A DNA stretch of 64,000 nt from an uncultured Alphaproteobacteria bacterium (lineage in GTDB: Bacteria; Pseudomonadota; Alphaproteobacteria; Micavibrionales; Micavibrionaceae): the NCBI GenBank assembly GCA_900696495.1, contig CAADGI010000008.1, positions 62,001 through 126,000 of the forward strand, given 5' to 3'. The notes beneath the pieces were generated by a model. That model was not told the DNA's origin. It saw only the letters and a program-made list of their open reading frames with translations, and made no database searches. Positions 43,191-54,314 of the stretch are shown piece by piece. Position numbers and translations under genes: made by a program. Numbering within the stretch: position 1 is the stretch's first letter; each line of letters starts with the position of its first letter.

Positions 43191-44312
43191 ATGCTCATCG
43201 GCGTTCCAAAGGAAATCAAAACACAGGAATACCGCGTCGGACTGGTGCCGTCGTCGGTCAAGGAATTGATTACGCACGGTCATCAAGTTTTAGTCGAAAC
43301 GGGAGCGGGCGCGCAGATCGGTTTCACGGATGAGATTTATAAAGAAGCGGGCGCGAAAATCGCCGGAACAGCCAGGGAAGTTTTTGAAAAAGCCGAAATG
43401 ATCGTAAAAGTGAAGGAGCCGCAGCCGCAGGAAATCAAGATGCTGCGCGAGGGGCAAATTCTGTTCACGTACCTGCATCTCGCGGCGGACCCGGAGCAGG
43501 CGAAAGGCCTGATGGATTCCAAATCGGTCTGCATCGCGTATGAAACGGTGACATGCAAGGACGGTCGCACACTGCCGCTGCTGCAGCCGATGAGCGAAAT
43601 CGCGGGTCGTCTGTCCGTTCAGGTGGGGGCGCATTATTTGATGAAACACAAGGGCGGCACGGGCCGCTTGATCGGCGGCGTGCCGGGCGTGAAGCCTGCC
43701 GAAGTCCTGATTATTGGCGGCGGCGTTTCCGGTTTCCACGCGGCGCAGATGGCGACCGGCATGGGCGCGAACGTAACGATCCTCGAGCGCGACAACGAGC
43801 GCATGCGTTTTCTCGATGAATATTTCCATGGCCGCGCGAATATCATTTATTCGAACACCGACGTTGTCGAGCGCTACCTGCGCAAATCGGACCTGATTAT
43901 CGGGGCCGTTTTGATCCCGGGCGCCGCGGCGCCGCGCCTGATCAAAAAGGCGACGCTGAAGGAGATGATTCCCGGTTCCGTGTTCGTCGATATCGCGATC
44001 GACCAGGGTGGCTGCGCGGAAACCAGCAAGGCGACCACGCATGACAAGCCGACCTTCGTGGTCGATAACGTGGTGCATTACTGCGTGGCCAACATGCCGG
44101 GGGCGGTGCCGCTGACATCGGCGCTGGCCCTGAATCACTCGGTTCTGCCCTATGCGCTACAACTGGCCAACAAGGGCTGGAAAAAGGCGTTGGGCGACAA
44201 CCCGAATTTCCGCAACGGCCTGAATGTCTGCTATGGGGAAATCACCCACCAGAACGTCGCGGAATCGCTCAACCTGGCCTTTAACCCGGCCCCGAAAGCG
44301 CTGGCGGCTTAA
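43191..44312 (+). CDS. ald: alanine dehydrogenase
   Basis: The enzyme interconverts alanine and pyruvate with NAD. The 373-residue protein has the N-terminal MLIGVPKEIKTQEYRVGLVP, the catalytic region with Lys/His (VKVKEPQ, YLHLAAD), the Rossmann GGGVSGFHAAQMATGMGA and the C-terminal NMPGAVPLTSALALN. Length is standard. GGGAG lies eight bases before ATG 43191. Two strong hairpins follow. Confidence 0.96.
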   Translation: MLIGVPKEIKTQEYRVGLVPSSVKELITHGHQVLVETGAGAQIGFTDEIYKEAGAKIAGTAREVFEKAEMIVKVKEPQPQEIKMLREGQILFTYLHLAADPEQAKGLMDSKSVCIAYETVTCKDGRTLPLLQPMSEIAGRLSVQVGAHYLMKHKGGTGRLIGGVPGVKPAEVLIIGGGVSGFHAAQMATGMGANVTILERDNERMRFLDEYFHGRANIIYSNTDVVERYLRKSDLIIGAVLIPGAAAPRLIKKATLKEMIPGSVFVDIAIDQGGCAETSKATTHDKPTFVVDNVVHYCVANMPGAVPLTSALALNHSVLPYALQLANKGWKKALGDNPNFRNGLNVCYGEITHQNVAESLNLAFNPAPKALAA

Positions 44313-44321
44313 TTTGTTGTC

Positions 44322-44376
44322 ATGCCCGCGAAGGCGGGCATCCGGCAAAAAGCCAGACCCCCGCCTTCGCGGGGGT
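44322..44376. repeat. paired palindromes after ald
   Basis: ATGCCCGC-GAAG-GCGGGCAT (44322-44341) and ACCCCCGC-CTTC-GCGGGGGT (44357-44376), the second followed by GACATTATT. Both have 8-bp perfect stems with complementary 4-nt loops. The unit belongs to the dispersed TGTCAT/ATGACA-edged family and lies between the convergent ald and tRNA-Asp, so it may also stop transcription. Confidence 0.7.
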
Positions 44377-44402
44377 GACATTATTGATATTTAGGGAAAA
44401 AG

Positions 44403-44479
44403 TGGCGCGAGAGACGGGACTTGAACCCGCGACCTCCGCCGTGACAGGGCGGCGTTCTAACCAACTGAACTACTCCCGC
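44403..44479 (-). tRNA. tRNA-Asp (GTC)
   Basis: On the minus strand: acceptor GCGGGAG/CTCTCGC, anticodon stem with CGCCGCCCTGTCACGGCGG, anticodon GTC, T arm GCGGG-TTCAAGT-CCCGT, and encoded CCA. No 73-nt element or tail copy follows its 3' end. Confidence 0.96.
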
Positions 44480-44535
44480 AGTAAGGGCCTGTTAATATAG
44501 CCTGCTATGCAAAAAAGCAAGCATCAATTTACCGG

Positions 44536-44558
44536 ATCCCGGCTTTCGCCGGGATGAC
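44536..44558. repeat. dispersed palindrome ATCCCGGCTTTCGCCGGGAT + GAC
   Basis: Third exact copy of the unit at 5740 and 12014. It lies in the 172-base gap between tRNA-Asp and nuoA, which otherwise shows only T-rich sequence and no gene. Confidence 0.75.
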
Positions 44559-44652
44559 GTAGTTTCAATGGTATAGCAGCTTTTTCTAGGTTTTCTTTTG
44601 CCCCCCGGGGTGTTAAAACAATTGAACTGTTTCAAAGGGGTGATTTGGCCTC

Positions 44653-45024
44653 ATGGCACCGCAAGATCTGCTCATCGAATACCTGCCTATCCTGATCTTC
44701 ATGATAATTGCGCTTGGCATTTCCGGGGCTATGGTTCTCGGCTCGATTTTGGTCGCCCGCCAGAAACCCGACCCCGAAAAAAACTCGGCCTATGAATGCG
44801 GTTTCGACGCGTTCGGCGATGCGCGGAATAAGTTCGATGTGCGCTTTTACCTCGTGACGCTGCTGTTCATCATTTTCGACCTGGAAATTGCTTTTCTGTT
44901 TCCATGGGCTATTTCGCTCAAGGGGATAGGGGTGTTCGGTTTCTGGTCGATGGTCGTGTTTCTCGGCGTGCTGACCGTCGGGTTTATCTATGAATGGAAA
45001 AAAGGCGCGCTGGAGTGGGAGTGA
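44653..45024 (+). CDS. nuoA: NADH-quinone oxidoreductase subunit A
   Basis: A small membrane subunit of complex I. The 123 residues hold three transmembrane helices and the loop [22 protein letters not shown] with the conserved Cys that moves during the active/deactive transition in homologues. Start ATG 44653 follows AAAGGGG. nuoB starts three bases after its stop. It heads the complex I cluster. Confidence 0.95.
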   Translation: MAPQDLLIEYLPILIFMIIALGISGAMVLGSILVARQKPDPEKNSAYECGFDAFGDARNKFDVRFYLVTLLFIIFDLEIAFLFPWAISLKGIGVFGFWSMVVFLGVLTVGFIYEWKKGALEWE

Positions 45025-45027
45025 TTG

Positions 45028-45603
45028 ATGGGCCACGATAGAAAAGTCATACAGGCGCCTGAATATAATTTCCGCACGTCGGTGCCGTTGCCGCCTGCAT
45101 CGGAGCAGGATGTCGTGCCCGTGGCGATCTCGCGCACGCTGGAGGAAAAAGGATTTCTGCTGACGCAGGCTGACCGGTTGTTCGACTGGGCGCGCACGGG
45201 TTCGATGTGGCCAATGACGTTTGGTCTTGCGTGCTGCGCCGTGGAAATGATCCACGCTTATATGTCGCGTTATGATCTTGACCGGTTCGGGATGATTCCG
45301 AGGCCGAGTCCCCGTCAGTCCGACGTGATGATCGTCGCCGGGACGCTCTGCAATAAAATGGCGCCGGCCCTCAGAAAAGTTTACGACCAGATGCCCGAGC
45401 CGCGCTGGGTGGTGTCGATGGGAAGCTGCGCGAATGGCGGCGGGTACTATCACTATTCCTATTCCGTTGTGCGCGGGTGTGACCGCATCGTGCCGGTCGA
45501 TATTTACGTGCCGGGCTGCCCGCCGACGGCGGAAGCGCTGATTTACGGTCTGCTGCAGCTTCAGAAAAAAATCCAGCGGGAGGATACACGCATTGCCCGT
45601 TGA
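45028..45603 (+). CDS. nuoB: NADH-quinone oxidoreductase subunit B
   Basis: NuoB carries cluster N2, the last iron-sulfur centre before quinone. Visible cysteines: [21 protein letters not shown] and [11 protein letters not shown], the full four-Cys set. ATG 45028 is chosen over the preceding TTG at 45025. The 191 residues include a short N-terminal extension typical of alphaproteobacteria. Confidence 0.96.
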   Translation: MGHDRKVIQAPEYNFRTSVPLPPASEQDVVPVAISRTLEEKGFLLTQADRLFDWARTGSMWPMTFGLACCAVEMIHAYMSRYDLDRFGMIPRPSPRQSDVMIVAGTLCNKMAPALRKVYDQMPEPRWVVSMGSCANGGGYYHYSYSVVRGCDRIVPVDIYVPGCPPTAEALIYGLLQLQKKIQREDTRIAR

Positions 45604-46243
45604 TCTGAAGACTATCGGTGAACGCGCGGTCGAGAGCCTGAACGGTTCGGTCGAGTCTTTTGAATTCGCGCAAGATGAGTTGGTATTAAAAGCCAGGCGC
45701 GACGATATCGTCGCGGTGCTGACATATTTGCGTGATAACGGTGCGTGCCAGTTTACCCAGCTTGTCGATGTGACGGCGGCTGATTACCCATCGCGCCCGG
45801 AGCGTTTTGAGGTCGTCTATAGCCTGCTTTCGATTTCGAATAACACACGCGTGCGTGTGAAAGTGTCGGCGTCTGAAGAAACGCTGGTGCCGAGCGTGAC
45901 GAGCGTGTTCGGGTCCGCCAACTGGTTCGAGCGCGAAGTGTGGGACATGTACGGGATTTTGTTCAGCGGTCACCCCGATCTGCGCCGCATTTTGACCGAT
46001 TACGGTTTCGAGGGGCATCCGCAGCGCAAGGATTTTCCGCTGACCGGATATGTCGAGCTTCGTTACGACGAGGAGCAGAAGCGCGTGGTGTATGAGCCCG
46101 TGAAACTGACGCAGGATTTCAGGAATTTCGATTATCTTTCGCCGTGGGAAGGTATGACCGACATCCAGCTTCCGGGCGATGAAAAGGCCGTGAAGCCGCC
46201 GCATGGCTGGCGTCCCGCGCAGAAGACAAGAGGCGCGCGATGA
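45593..46243 (+). CDS. nuoC: NADH-quinone oxidoreductase subunit C
   Basis: The 30-kDa peripheral subunit. The 216 residues include the signature [26 protein letters not shown] and [13 protein letters not shown]. The start is TTG at 45593, nine bases after GGGAGG and inside the nuoB 3' end (11-base overlap), a clear case where the ribosome site decides the start. It ends in an ATGA overlap with nuoD. Confidence 0.94.
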   Translation: MPVDLKTIGERAVESLNGSVESFEFAQDELVLKARRDDIVAVLTYLRDNGACQFTQLVDVTAADYPSRPERFEVVYSLLSISNNTRVRVKVSASEETLVPSVTSVFGSANWFEREVWDMYGILFSGHPDLRRILTDYGFEGHPQRKDFPLTGYVELRYDEEQKRVVYEPVKLTQDFRNFDYLSPWEGMTDIQLPGDEKAVKPPHGWRPAQKTRGAR

Positions 46244-47460
46244 TTTCCGCCGCGAAAGAAGACGAAACGCTGGATATCGGCGCGGAGACGCAGATCAAGC
46301 CGTACACGATGAATTTCGGACCGCAGCACCCGGCGGCGCACGGCGTTTTGCGCCTCGTTCTGGAGATGGAAGGCGAGATCGTCGAGCGCGCCGATCCGCA
46401 TGTTGGCTTGCTTCACCGCGGCACCGAGAAACTGATCGAGCATAAAACCTACATGCAGGCGGTGCCGTATTTCGACCGGCTGGATTATGTCGCGCCGATG
46501 AACCAGGAGCATGCATTTGCGCTGGCGACAGAAAAATTGCTCAAAATCACCGCGCCGCGCCGCGCGCAGTTTATCCGCGTGCTCTATGCCGAGCTGGGAC
46601 GCGTGCTGAACCATTTGTTGAATATCACGACCTTCGCGCTCGATGTCGGCGCGATCACGCCCGCGCTCTGGGGATTTGAGGAACGTGAAAAGGGCATGGA
46701 ATTTTATGAGCGCGTTTGCGGCGCGCGTTTGCACGCGAATTATTTCCGCCCGGGCGGCGTTGCGCAGGATATGCCTGCTGGCCTTGCCGCCGATATCATG
46801 GAATGGTGCGATGGCAGCCTGCCGAAAGTGATCGATGACCTCGATAATCTTCTCTCCGGCAACCGGATTTTCAAACAGCGCACGGTTGATATCGGCGTGG
46901 CGACGCGCGAGCAGGCGCTGGATTTAGGTTTCAGCGGGCCAATGCTGCGCGGCTCGGGCGTGGCGTGGGATTTGCGCAAGGCGCAGCCGTATGATGTTTA
47001 CAGCGAGCTGGATTTCGACATTCCTGTCGGCAAGACGGGTGATTGCTATGCGCGTTATCTCGTGCGGATGGCGGAGATGCGAGAGTCCATCAAGATCATG
47101 AAGCAGTGCCTTGAGAAATTGCCGCAGGGGCCGGTGAAGGCGGATGATTACAAGGTTTCGCCGCCGCCGCGCGCCGAGATGAAATCCTCGATGGAAGCGA
47201 TGATCCATCATTTCAAACTTTATACCGAGGGCTATCACGTTCCGGCGGGAGAAACGTATACGGCTGTCGAAGCGCCGAAAGGCGAATTCGCGGTGTACCT
47301 CATTTCCGACGGGACGAACAAGCCGTATCGTTGCCGTATCCGCGCGCCGGGTTTTCCGCATTTGGCGGCACTGGATTTCCTTTCGAAAGGGCACCAGTTG
47401 GCCGACACGGTTTCGATCATCGGGTCGCTGGATATTGTGTTCGGAGAAATTGACCGATGA
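46240..47460 (+). CDS. nuoD: NADH-quinone oxidoreductase subunit D
   Basis: The 49-kDa quinone-site subunit, separate from NuoC. The 406 residues contain [16 protein letters not shown] (with the quinone-site His), [14 protein letters not shown], and the C-terminal end [18 protein letters not shown] and [14 protein letters not shown]. Overlaps nuoC and nuoE by ATGA on both sides. Confidence 0.97.
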   Translation: MISAAKEDETLDIGAETQIKPYTMNFGPQHPAAHGVLRLVLEMEGEIVERADPHVGLLHRGTEKLIEHKTYMQAVPYFDRLDYVAPMNQEHAFALATEKLLKITAPRRAQFIRVLYAELGRVLNHLLNITTFALDVGAITPALWGFEEREKGMEFYERVCGARLHANYFRPGGVAQDMPAGLAADIMEWCDGSLPKVIDDLDNLLSGNRIFKQRTVDIGVATREQALDLGFSGPMLRGSGVAWDLRKAQPYDVYSELDFDIPVGKTGDCYARYLVRMAEMRESIKIMKQCLEKLPQGPVKADDYKVSPPPRAEMKSSMEAMIHHFKLYTEGYHVPAGETYTAVEAPKGEFAVYLISDGTNKPYRCRIRAPGFPHLAALDFLSKGHQLADTVSIIGSLDIVFGEIDR

Positions 47461-48113
47461 AAAAGCCGTTTGATTTGCATGCTGATTACCAGCCCGAAAG
47501 CTTCGAGTTCACGAAGGCGAACCAGAAGAAGATTCAAGAAATTATTGCGCTGTATCCGAAGGGCAGACAGCAGAGCGCTGTGATGCCGTTGCTTGATCTT
47601 GCGCAGAGGCAGGTGGGAGAAGAGGGCGCAAAGGCCAAGCCGCCTTATGGTGGGTGGATTCCGCGCGCGGCGATGGACAAGATCGCCGAAATCCTCGGCA
47701 TGGCGCCGGTGAAGGTTTACGAGGTCTGCAGTTTCTATTCGATGTACAACATGGCGCCTGTGGGCCAGAACCTCGTGCAGATCTGCACGACGACGCCGTG
47801 CTGGCTGTGCGGATCGGATGAGCTTGTGAAAACATCCAAGAAAAAACTTGGCATCGGCATGGGCGAGACGACGGAAGATGGAAAATTCACGCTGGTCGAG
47901 GTGGAATGTCTCGGTGCCTGCGTCAATGCGCCGATGGTGCAGGTGAATGACGATTATTATGAAGACCTGAACGGCGATAGCATGGGCGAGCTGATCGACG
48001 CGCTGGCCGAGGGCGAGAAGCCGGCAATCGGCTCGCAGACAGGCCGCCGCGGATCGATGGCGCAATCCGGTCCGACAAGCCTCGAGAAACAGGCGAAGAA
48101 GGCGGGCATCTAG
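47457..48113 (+). CDS. nuoE: NADH-quinone oxidoreductase subunit E
   Basis: The 24-kDa subunit with the 2Fe-2S cluster N1a. The four ligands appear in [12 protein letters not shown] and [12 protein letters not shown]. Its 218 residues include the long alphaproteobacterial C-terminal tail (about 50 residues rich in Gly, Ser, Lys). It precedes a transporter gene rather than nuoF. Confidence 0.95.
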   Translation: MKKPFDLHADYQPESFEFTKANQKKIQEIIALYPKGRQQSAVMPLLDLAQRQVGEEGAKAKPPYGGWIPRAAMDKIAEILGMAPVKVYEVCSFYSMYNMAPVGQNLVQICTTTPCWLCGSDELVKTSKKKLGIGMGETTEDGKFTLVEVECLGACVNAPMVQVNDDYYEDLNGDSMGELIDALAEGEKPAIGSQTGRRGSMAQSGPTSLEKQAKKAGI

Positions 48114-48125
48114 GCCGGGCACGCG

Positions 48126-49527
48126 ATGGAGAATATAGACACCCTCGCAGTCATCGGTCTTGTTTTCTATCTCGTCGCGCAGCTTGGCATCGCGTTCTTC
48201 GCCAGCCGTTTTATCAAAACAGAAGCGGATTATCTTTTGGCCGGGCGCGGCATGGGCATGGCGGTGTTGTCGCTTTCCCTGTTCGCGACATGGTTTGGCG
48301 CGGAGACTGTGGTAGCGCCCAGCGGCGCCATCGCGGCGGAAGGATTGTCGGGCGGGCGGGCCGAGCCGTTCGGCTACGCCATCTGCCTCGTGCTCATGGC
48401 TTTATTGATTGCCTACCGCCTGCGCGTAAAAGGTTATGTCACGGTTTCGGATTTTTACAATGAACGGTTCGGCGGCGCGGCAGAAAAGCTGAGCGTTATC
48501 CTGATGGTGCCGACGTCATTAATATGGGCGGCGGCGCAGGCGCTGGCCTTTGGGCATATTCTCTCGGCCATCATCGGCGTGGAAACGGAAACGGCGCTGC
48601 TGCTGGCGGCGCTGCTGCTTGTGACCTACACCATGATCGGCGGATTTATGGCCGACGTCATCAGCGACTGTGTTCAGAGCATTATTATCGTTATCGGCCT
48701 GATCGTGACGGCTGTTTTTGTCGTGAGCGCGGTGGGCGGATGGGACGCGGCTGTGGCGCAGATCACGCCGGAGAAACTGAATATTATAGATCCGAATACG
48801 AGTCTCTGGATGCAGGCGGATGAATGGATGATCGCGATTGTCGGCTCGCTGGCGGCACAGGAAGCGATCGCCCGCGTTCTCGCCGCGAAATCGCCCAAGG
48901 CCGCGCGTAATTCCTGTTTCGGCGCGGCGGGGCTTTATTTACTGGTCGGTTTGATCCCTGTTTTTATCGGGCTGGCGGGCGCGTCGCTGATTACGCTGAA
49001 CGGCGATGCCGATTCATTCCTGCCGCAGCTCGCGGAAACGGTTCTGCCTAAAGCCATGTACATCATTTTCCTTGGCGCGCTGACTTCGGCCATTCTTTCG
49101 ACGATTGACAGCACGCTGCTCTCGATCTCGGCGCTGATCGGTCACAATATCATTCTGCCGCTCAGCCCGAACATGAACGAAAAAGGCAAAGTTCTGATGG
49201 AGCGGGGAATCGTGCTGATGGCCGGCATCTGGGCCTATTCGATCGCCATCGGCGGCCAGAGCATTTACGACTTGATCGAGATGAGTTCGAGTTTCGGCTC
49301 GGCCGGCTTGATCGTTTGCTTGATGTTCGGGCTCTGGAGCGGGTTCGGGGGCCGCGCGGCGGCGCTGGTCACCCTGTTTTGCGGGGTGGGGGCGGCCTAT
49401 ATATTCCAGTATGTGAAAGAGTGGGAAACGGGCTATAGTTCAACCCTCGCGGCCTGTGTTATTGTATATATCATCGTGGCCGGGATAGAAAAAACCGGCC
49501 TGTTCCAGAGGAGTGCAAACCCCGCCA

Positions 49528-49535
<8 letters not shown>
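48126..49535 (+). CDS. sodium:solute symporter (SSS) family transporter inside the nuo cluster
   Basis: A 469-residue protein with about 13 membrane helices and SSS-family features: [21 protein letters not shown] at the N-terminus, the conserved Na+-site region [20 protein letters not shown] and [15 protein letters not shown]. Substrates in the family include proline, pantothenate, acetate and sugars; nothing here picks one. It starts 12 bases after nuoE and its end overlaps nuoF by eight bases, so it is transcribed and probably translated together with complex I. Other complex I clusters do not normally contain it. Confidence 0.88.
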
Positions 49536-50805
<1,270 letters not shown>

Positions 50806-50852
50806 ATCCACCTATAAGTTGTGATTTGTAAAGTTTGCGAGCCAACAGTGGC

Positions 50853-50882
50853 TTGGCACTGATAATCGGTTTCGATTATAAT
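50853..50882 (+). promoter_or_regulatory. strong promoter directly upstream of the inverse autotransporter
   Basis: TTGGCA (50853-50858), 18 bases, then a perfect TATAAT (50877-50882). Transcription would begin near 50889, downstream of ATG 50884 and just before ATG 50893, which points to a short-leader or leaderless message from 50893. Confidence 0.5.
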
Positions 50883-50883
50883 T

Positions 50884-53487
50884 ATGCCCGGAATGACATC
50901 CCGATTTTATAAAAAGTTCAGCGTTCAGGAATGGAGCCTTCCGGGGGCTGCCATGATGCTCTGCTTTTTTATTCCGCATGCCAATTCCGCCGAGAAGCTG
51001 CAACCGCGCGTGGAGGTCAATGGCCGCTATGGAAGTCAGCATTCTATATTGATGACCGAATTCTGGATGCCTTTCCTGCAGGGTGATGACAGCGTTTTTT
51101 ACGGCGACCTGCGCCTGATGGGCAACGATCAGGGCGACCGCGAGGGCAATCTTGGCGCAGGATACCGCAAACTGGCGAAGGTGCCGGTGCTGGGTGAGGG
51201 AGCAGCAGGCGCTCATGCATGGATTGATCGCAGGGTTACCGATCGCGGTTCGACTTTTCACCAGGCTACGGTCGGCGCGGAGTGGCTTGGAAAAAATTTC
51301 GATGTGCTTGCCAATGGTTATATCCCGCTTTCGGAAGGCAAGGAATACGATATTCCGAATGCGAACCCGCAAGGGCCGGCGCTGGTCGGTACCGGGATCA
51401 TCGTCGATACGAATGGCAGGGTTCTGGAAGAGCCGCAACATGGCTTGGATCTGGAACTGGGCTGGCAAGCGCCGCTGCTGAAGGAAAGCGTCGACAGCGT
51501 ACGATTATACGGCGGCGGTTATTACTTCAATAGCGACAACACTGAAAATGTTGCTGGCTGGCGCACCCGCCTTGCTGTTGACGTGACGTCGGATATATCG
51601 ATCGGCGGCCGTTTCCAGCGAGATGACGAGCGCGGCTCGCAGGCATTCCTTGAGGCGACGATCCGTTTTCCATTCGGCAATAAGAAAAGTTTTCGCCGTG
51701 AAGGCATTCGTTCACGCCTTGATGACAGTCCCGAGCGCGATATCGATATCGTGACAGGTGATGTGGTTGTTGACTCCGGCGAGCGCGTGCCGGTTCTGAA
51801 CCAGGCTCCCGGGCAAGCGCAGCAGGTTATTCATGTCGATAACACCGCCGCAGGGGGCGGCGACGGTACGGTTGAGCGCCCTTATAATACGCTCGCGGCG
51901 GGGGCAGCGGCTGTGCAGTCGCAAGGCATTTTATATATTCATGCGGGCGATAGCACAACGACGGGTCAGAACCAGGGTGTTACGCTGAATACATCCGATG
52001 TTACCGTGATCGGCGCGGGAACGGATTTCATGTATGACAGCGGGCGTTTTACGACGAAGAACGGTGCGACACCGACCGCGACATTGCTTGCAGCGGCTTC
52101 CTCAGCCCCGGTGATTTCCAATGTCAACGCGAACAGCGATGGCATTACGATCAGCGCCAATAATGTCACCGTTTCGGGTGTGAGTGTGAGCGGGGCTATG
52201 CGTGACGGAATTGCGGTGACGGGTAATAATGCCGTGCTTGAGACGCTGACGACTCTCAATAATATTCGCCACGGAATCTATGCACTGAATGTCGACTCTG
52301 TCAGCGTTTCTAGTGTGTCGGCGACAGGCAACGGGCAGGACGGCGTGCGGCTTGAGGCTTCCGGCAACGGCAACAGCCTTACTAATGGCTTACTGTCCGA
52401 TGTGGTGGCGACCGGCAACAGGAACGGCGTTCGTTTTTATGCGCATACCAATGCGTCATTGACAGGGGGCATGGCTTTCAGCCAGGCTGGATCCAATACT
52501 CAGCACGGGGTTATCGTTTATGATGACAGCACAGCGGGCGCGGTGGATGTTGATCTGGGCGGCGGGACATTTGGAAGTAGTGGCTTGAATATATTCGTCG
52601 CAAATACGCTTGAAGATCTGGCTCTCGATATAGACGGCGCGGCGCTTGCAGCACGCAATAACTGGTGGGGACAGGCGTCTGGCCCCGACCAGGATAACCC
52701 CTCAGTCGGCATTCGCCCGCAGATTTATTACGGTGCGCCTATTAATGATGGGCTTATCGGTCACTGGACATTCGATACGGAATGGCTGAGCGGGACGACG
52801 GCCTACGATAGATCAGGAAATGCTTATAACGGGACGATGCAGGACGGTCTTACCAGCGCAAACGCCGCAGCCGGGTATAACCGTCAGGCCCTAACCTTCG
52901 ACGGGCTTAATGACAGGATTCACGTTCCTTTTTCTGATCCTTTTGAATATATGGGTGTTGGCGGCTGGACAGTTATATCCAACCTGAATTCCGATACAGC
53001 GGATGTTGATCGCAGTTATATTGTTTCGAAACCGTGGAACGCGAACGGAACGTATAATTACGCTCTTCGCGTGGAGCCTAATAACGTTCCCATATCGGAT
53101 ATAGCCGGGCAAAGTTTCAGCGGTCTTGCGTTCCCTGGGGGAGCGCCCATTGTACCTCAAACATGGAACCAGCTCGCCATGACGGTTGGGCAGGACCGCA
53201 CGCTTACCAACTACAAGAACGGCGCCGCTGCCAACAGTGGCACCCATACCGTTCTCGGTTTTTTACCCCCGGCAGCGGGAGGCGATCAAAACAGGCCTCT
53301 TTCCATAGGCACTATTTTTCCTTATAACGCGCCGTGGGCGGGTGTTACGGCACATGCCGTTCAAGGTCAAATCGATGATGTCCGCATTTACAACCGTGCA
53401 ATATCAGCGGCTGAAATGGCTGAAATTTATAGAATGAACACAACCAGCACCATCGATACTGGCGGCTTCCTTTCCGCGGCACCCTGA
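50884..53487 (+). CDS. inverse autotransporter with beta-helix and LamG-like passenger
   Basis: An 867-residue surface protein. In order: signal peptide (about 1-36, ending HANSA), an inverse-autotransporter (intimin/invasin-type) beta-barrel domain (about 37-275; GDLRLMGNDQGDREGNLGAGYRK-type region, LAVDVTSDISIGGRF, ending FLEATIRFPF), a linker, a right-handed parallel beta-helix (about 315-600, beginning HVDNTAAGGGDGTVERPYNTL and continuing in VSVSGAMRDGIAVTGNNA-type turns), and a C-terminal LamG-like concanavalin domain (about 622-850, GLIGHWTFDTEW...QIDDVRIYNRAISAAEM). The N-terminal barrel should export the C-terminal passenger. ATG 50893 may be the true start. It lies between nuoF and the minus-strand purQ. 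Adhesion is inference. Confidence 0.82.
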   Translation: MPGMTSRFYKKFSVQEWSLPGAAMMLCFFIPHANSAEKLQPRVEVNGRYGSQHSILMTEFWMPFLQGDDSVFYGDLRLMGNDQGDREGNLGAGYRKLAKVPVLGEGAAGAHAWIDRRVTDRGSTFHQATVGAEWLGKNFDVLANGYIPLSEGKEYDIPNANPQGPALVGTGIIVDTNGRVLEEPQHGLDLELGWQAPLLKESVDSVRLYGGGYYFNSDNTENVAGWRTRLAVDVTSDISIGGRFQRDDERGSQAFLEATIRFPFGNKKSFRREGIRSRLDDSPERDIDIVTGDVVVDSGERVPVLNQAPGQAQQVIHVDNTAAGGGDGTVERPYNTLAAGAAAVQSQGILYIHAGDSTTTGQNQGVTLNTSDVTVIGAGTDFMYDSGRFTTKNGATPTATLLAAASSAPVISNVNANSDGITISANNVTVSGVSVSGAMRDGIAVTGNNAVLETLTTLNNIRHGIYALNVDSVSVSSVSATGNGQDGVRLEASGNGNSLTNGLLSDVVATGNRNGVRFYAHTNASLTGGMAFSQAGSNTQHGVIVYDDSTAGAVDVDLGGGTFGSSGLNIFVANTLEDLALDIDGAALAARNNWWGQASGPDQDNPSVGIRPQIYYGAPINDGLIGHWTFDTEWLSGTTAYDRSGNAYNGTMQDGLTSANAAAGYNRQALTFDGLNDRIHVPFSDPFEYMGVGGWTVISNLNSDTADVDRSYIVSKPWNANGTYNYALRVEPNNVPISDIAGQSFSGLAFPGGAPIVPQTWNQLAMTVGQDRTLTNYKNGAAANSGTHTVLGFLPPAAGGDQNRPLSIGTIFPYNAPWAGVTAHAVQGQIDDVRIYNRAISAAEMAEIYRMNTTSTIDTGGFLSAAP

Positions 53488-53492
53488 TTTTC

Positions 53493-54314
53493 TTAGGCTG
53501 TTTTCTTTTTAGCCACTTCAAAATAAGCGGCGGCGTTGCGGAACAGCGCCATGCCGTCTGATTCCAGCGGCAGTTTCTGGCCGCTGCGCTGGGCCTTGTC
53601 TTTCAGGCGGTCGTAATCGTCGCGCTGCCAGGTGAACATGCCCCTTTCAGGGTGCGGCATTAAAGCGAGTACGCGACCGGAGGGATCGGTTATCCCGGCA
53701 ATGTCGACGGTGGAGCCGTTGGGATTGAAAGGAAATTCACCGTTAGCGGGTTTGCCGTCCGGTTTGACGTAAGTGAGCGCAATCTGGTTGTTCTTCTGCA
53801 GCGTCTTCAACGTTCCGGGTTCCATCATGAAGCGGCCTTCGCCGTGGGCGACAGGGACGTGCAGGGCGCGGATGCCGGCCAGCCAGGGCGAACTCGTCTG
53901 TTCAACTTTCAGATCGATCCAGCGGCACTGGTAGCGGGCGGTGAGGTTATAGGTGACGGCGACAAGACGTTCGCCGTAATCATGCCCTTTAGGCGGGGCA
54001 AGGCCGAGATTGGTCAGGATCTGGCAGCCGTTGCAGATGCCGATCGTGAGTGTGTCACGCTCCACGAAGCGCTTCAGATGATCCCACAGCGCGAGTTTCA
54101 TCTTTTGAGCGAAGGCGTTACCGGAGCCGGTGTCATCACCGTATGAGAAACCGCCGGGAACCGCCAGAATTTGAACGTTATTCAGTTCCTGCGGGTTTTC
54201 GATCAGGTCGTTGATATGGCGGACATTGCCGCTCAAACCGGCATGCTGAAAGGCGTGGAGGGTTTCCTCCTCGCAGTTCAGGCCGTAGCCGCTTAAAACC
54301 AGAACCTTTGCCAT
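53493..54314 (-). CDS. purQ: phosphoribosylformylglycinamidine synthase, glutaminase subunit
   Basis: A class I glutamine amidotransferase that supplies ammonia to PurL. The catalytic Cys is in IGICNGCQIL, and the His-Glu pair in LMPHPERGMF; PGGFSYGDD is diagnostic of PurQ. At 273 residues it is longer than the usual alphaproteobacterial PurQ of about 225, having an extended middle and C-terminus. It starts in a one-base overlap with purL (TAATG type), on the minus strand inside the nuo cluster. Confidence 0.93.
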   Translation of the reverse strand: MAKVLVLSGYGLNCEEETLHAFQHAGLSGNVRHINDLIENPQELNNVQILAVPGGFSYGDDTGSGNAFAQKMKLALWDHLKRFVERDTLTIGICNGCQILTNLGLAPPKGHDYGERLVAVTYNLTARYQCRWIDLKVEQTSSPWLAGIRALHVPVAHGEGRFMMEPGTLKTLQKNNQIALTYVKPDGKPANGEFPFNPNGSTVDIAGITDPSGRVLALMPHPERGMFTWQRDDYDRLKDKAQRSGQKLPLESDGMALFRNAAAYFEVAKKKTA

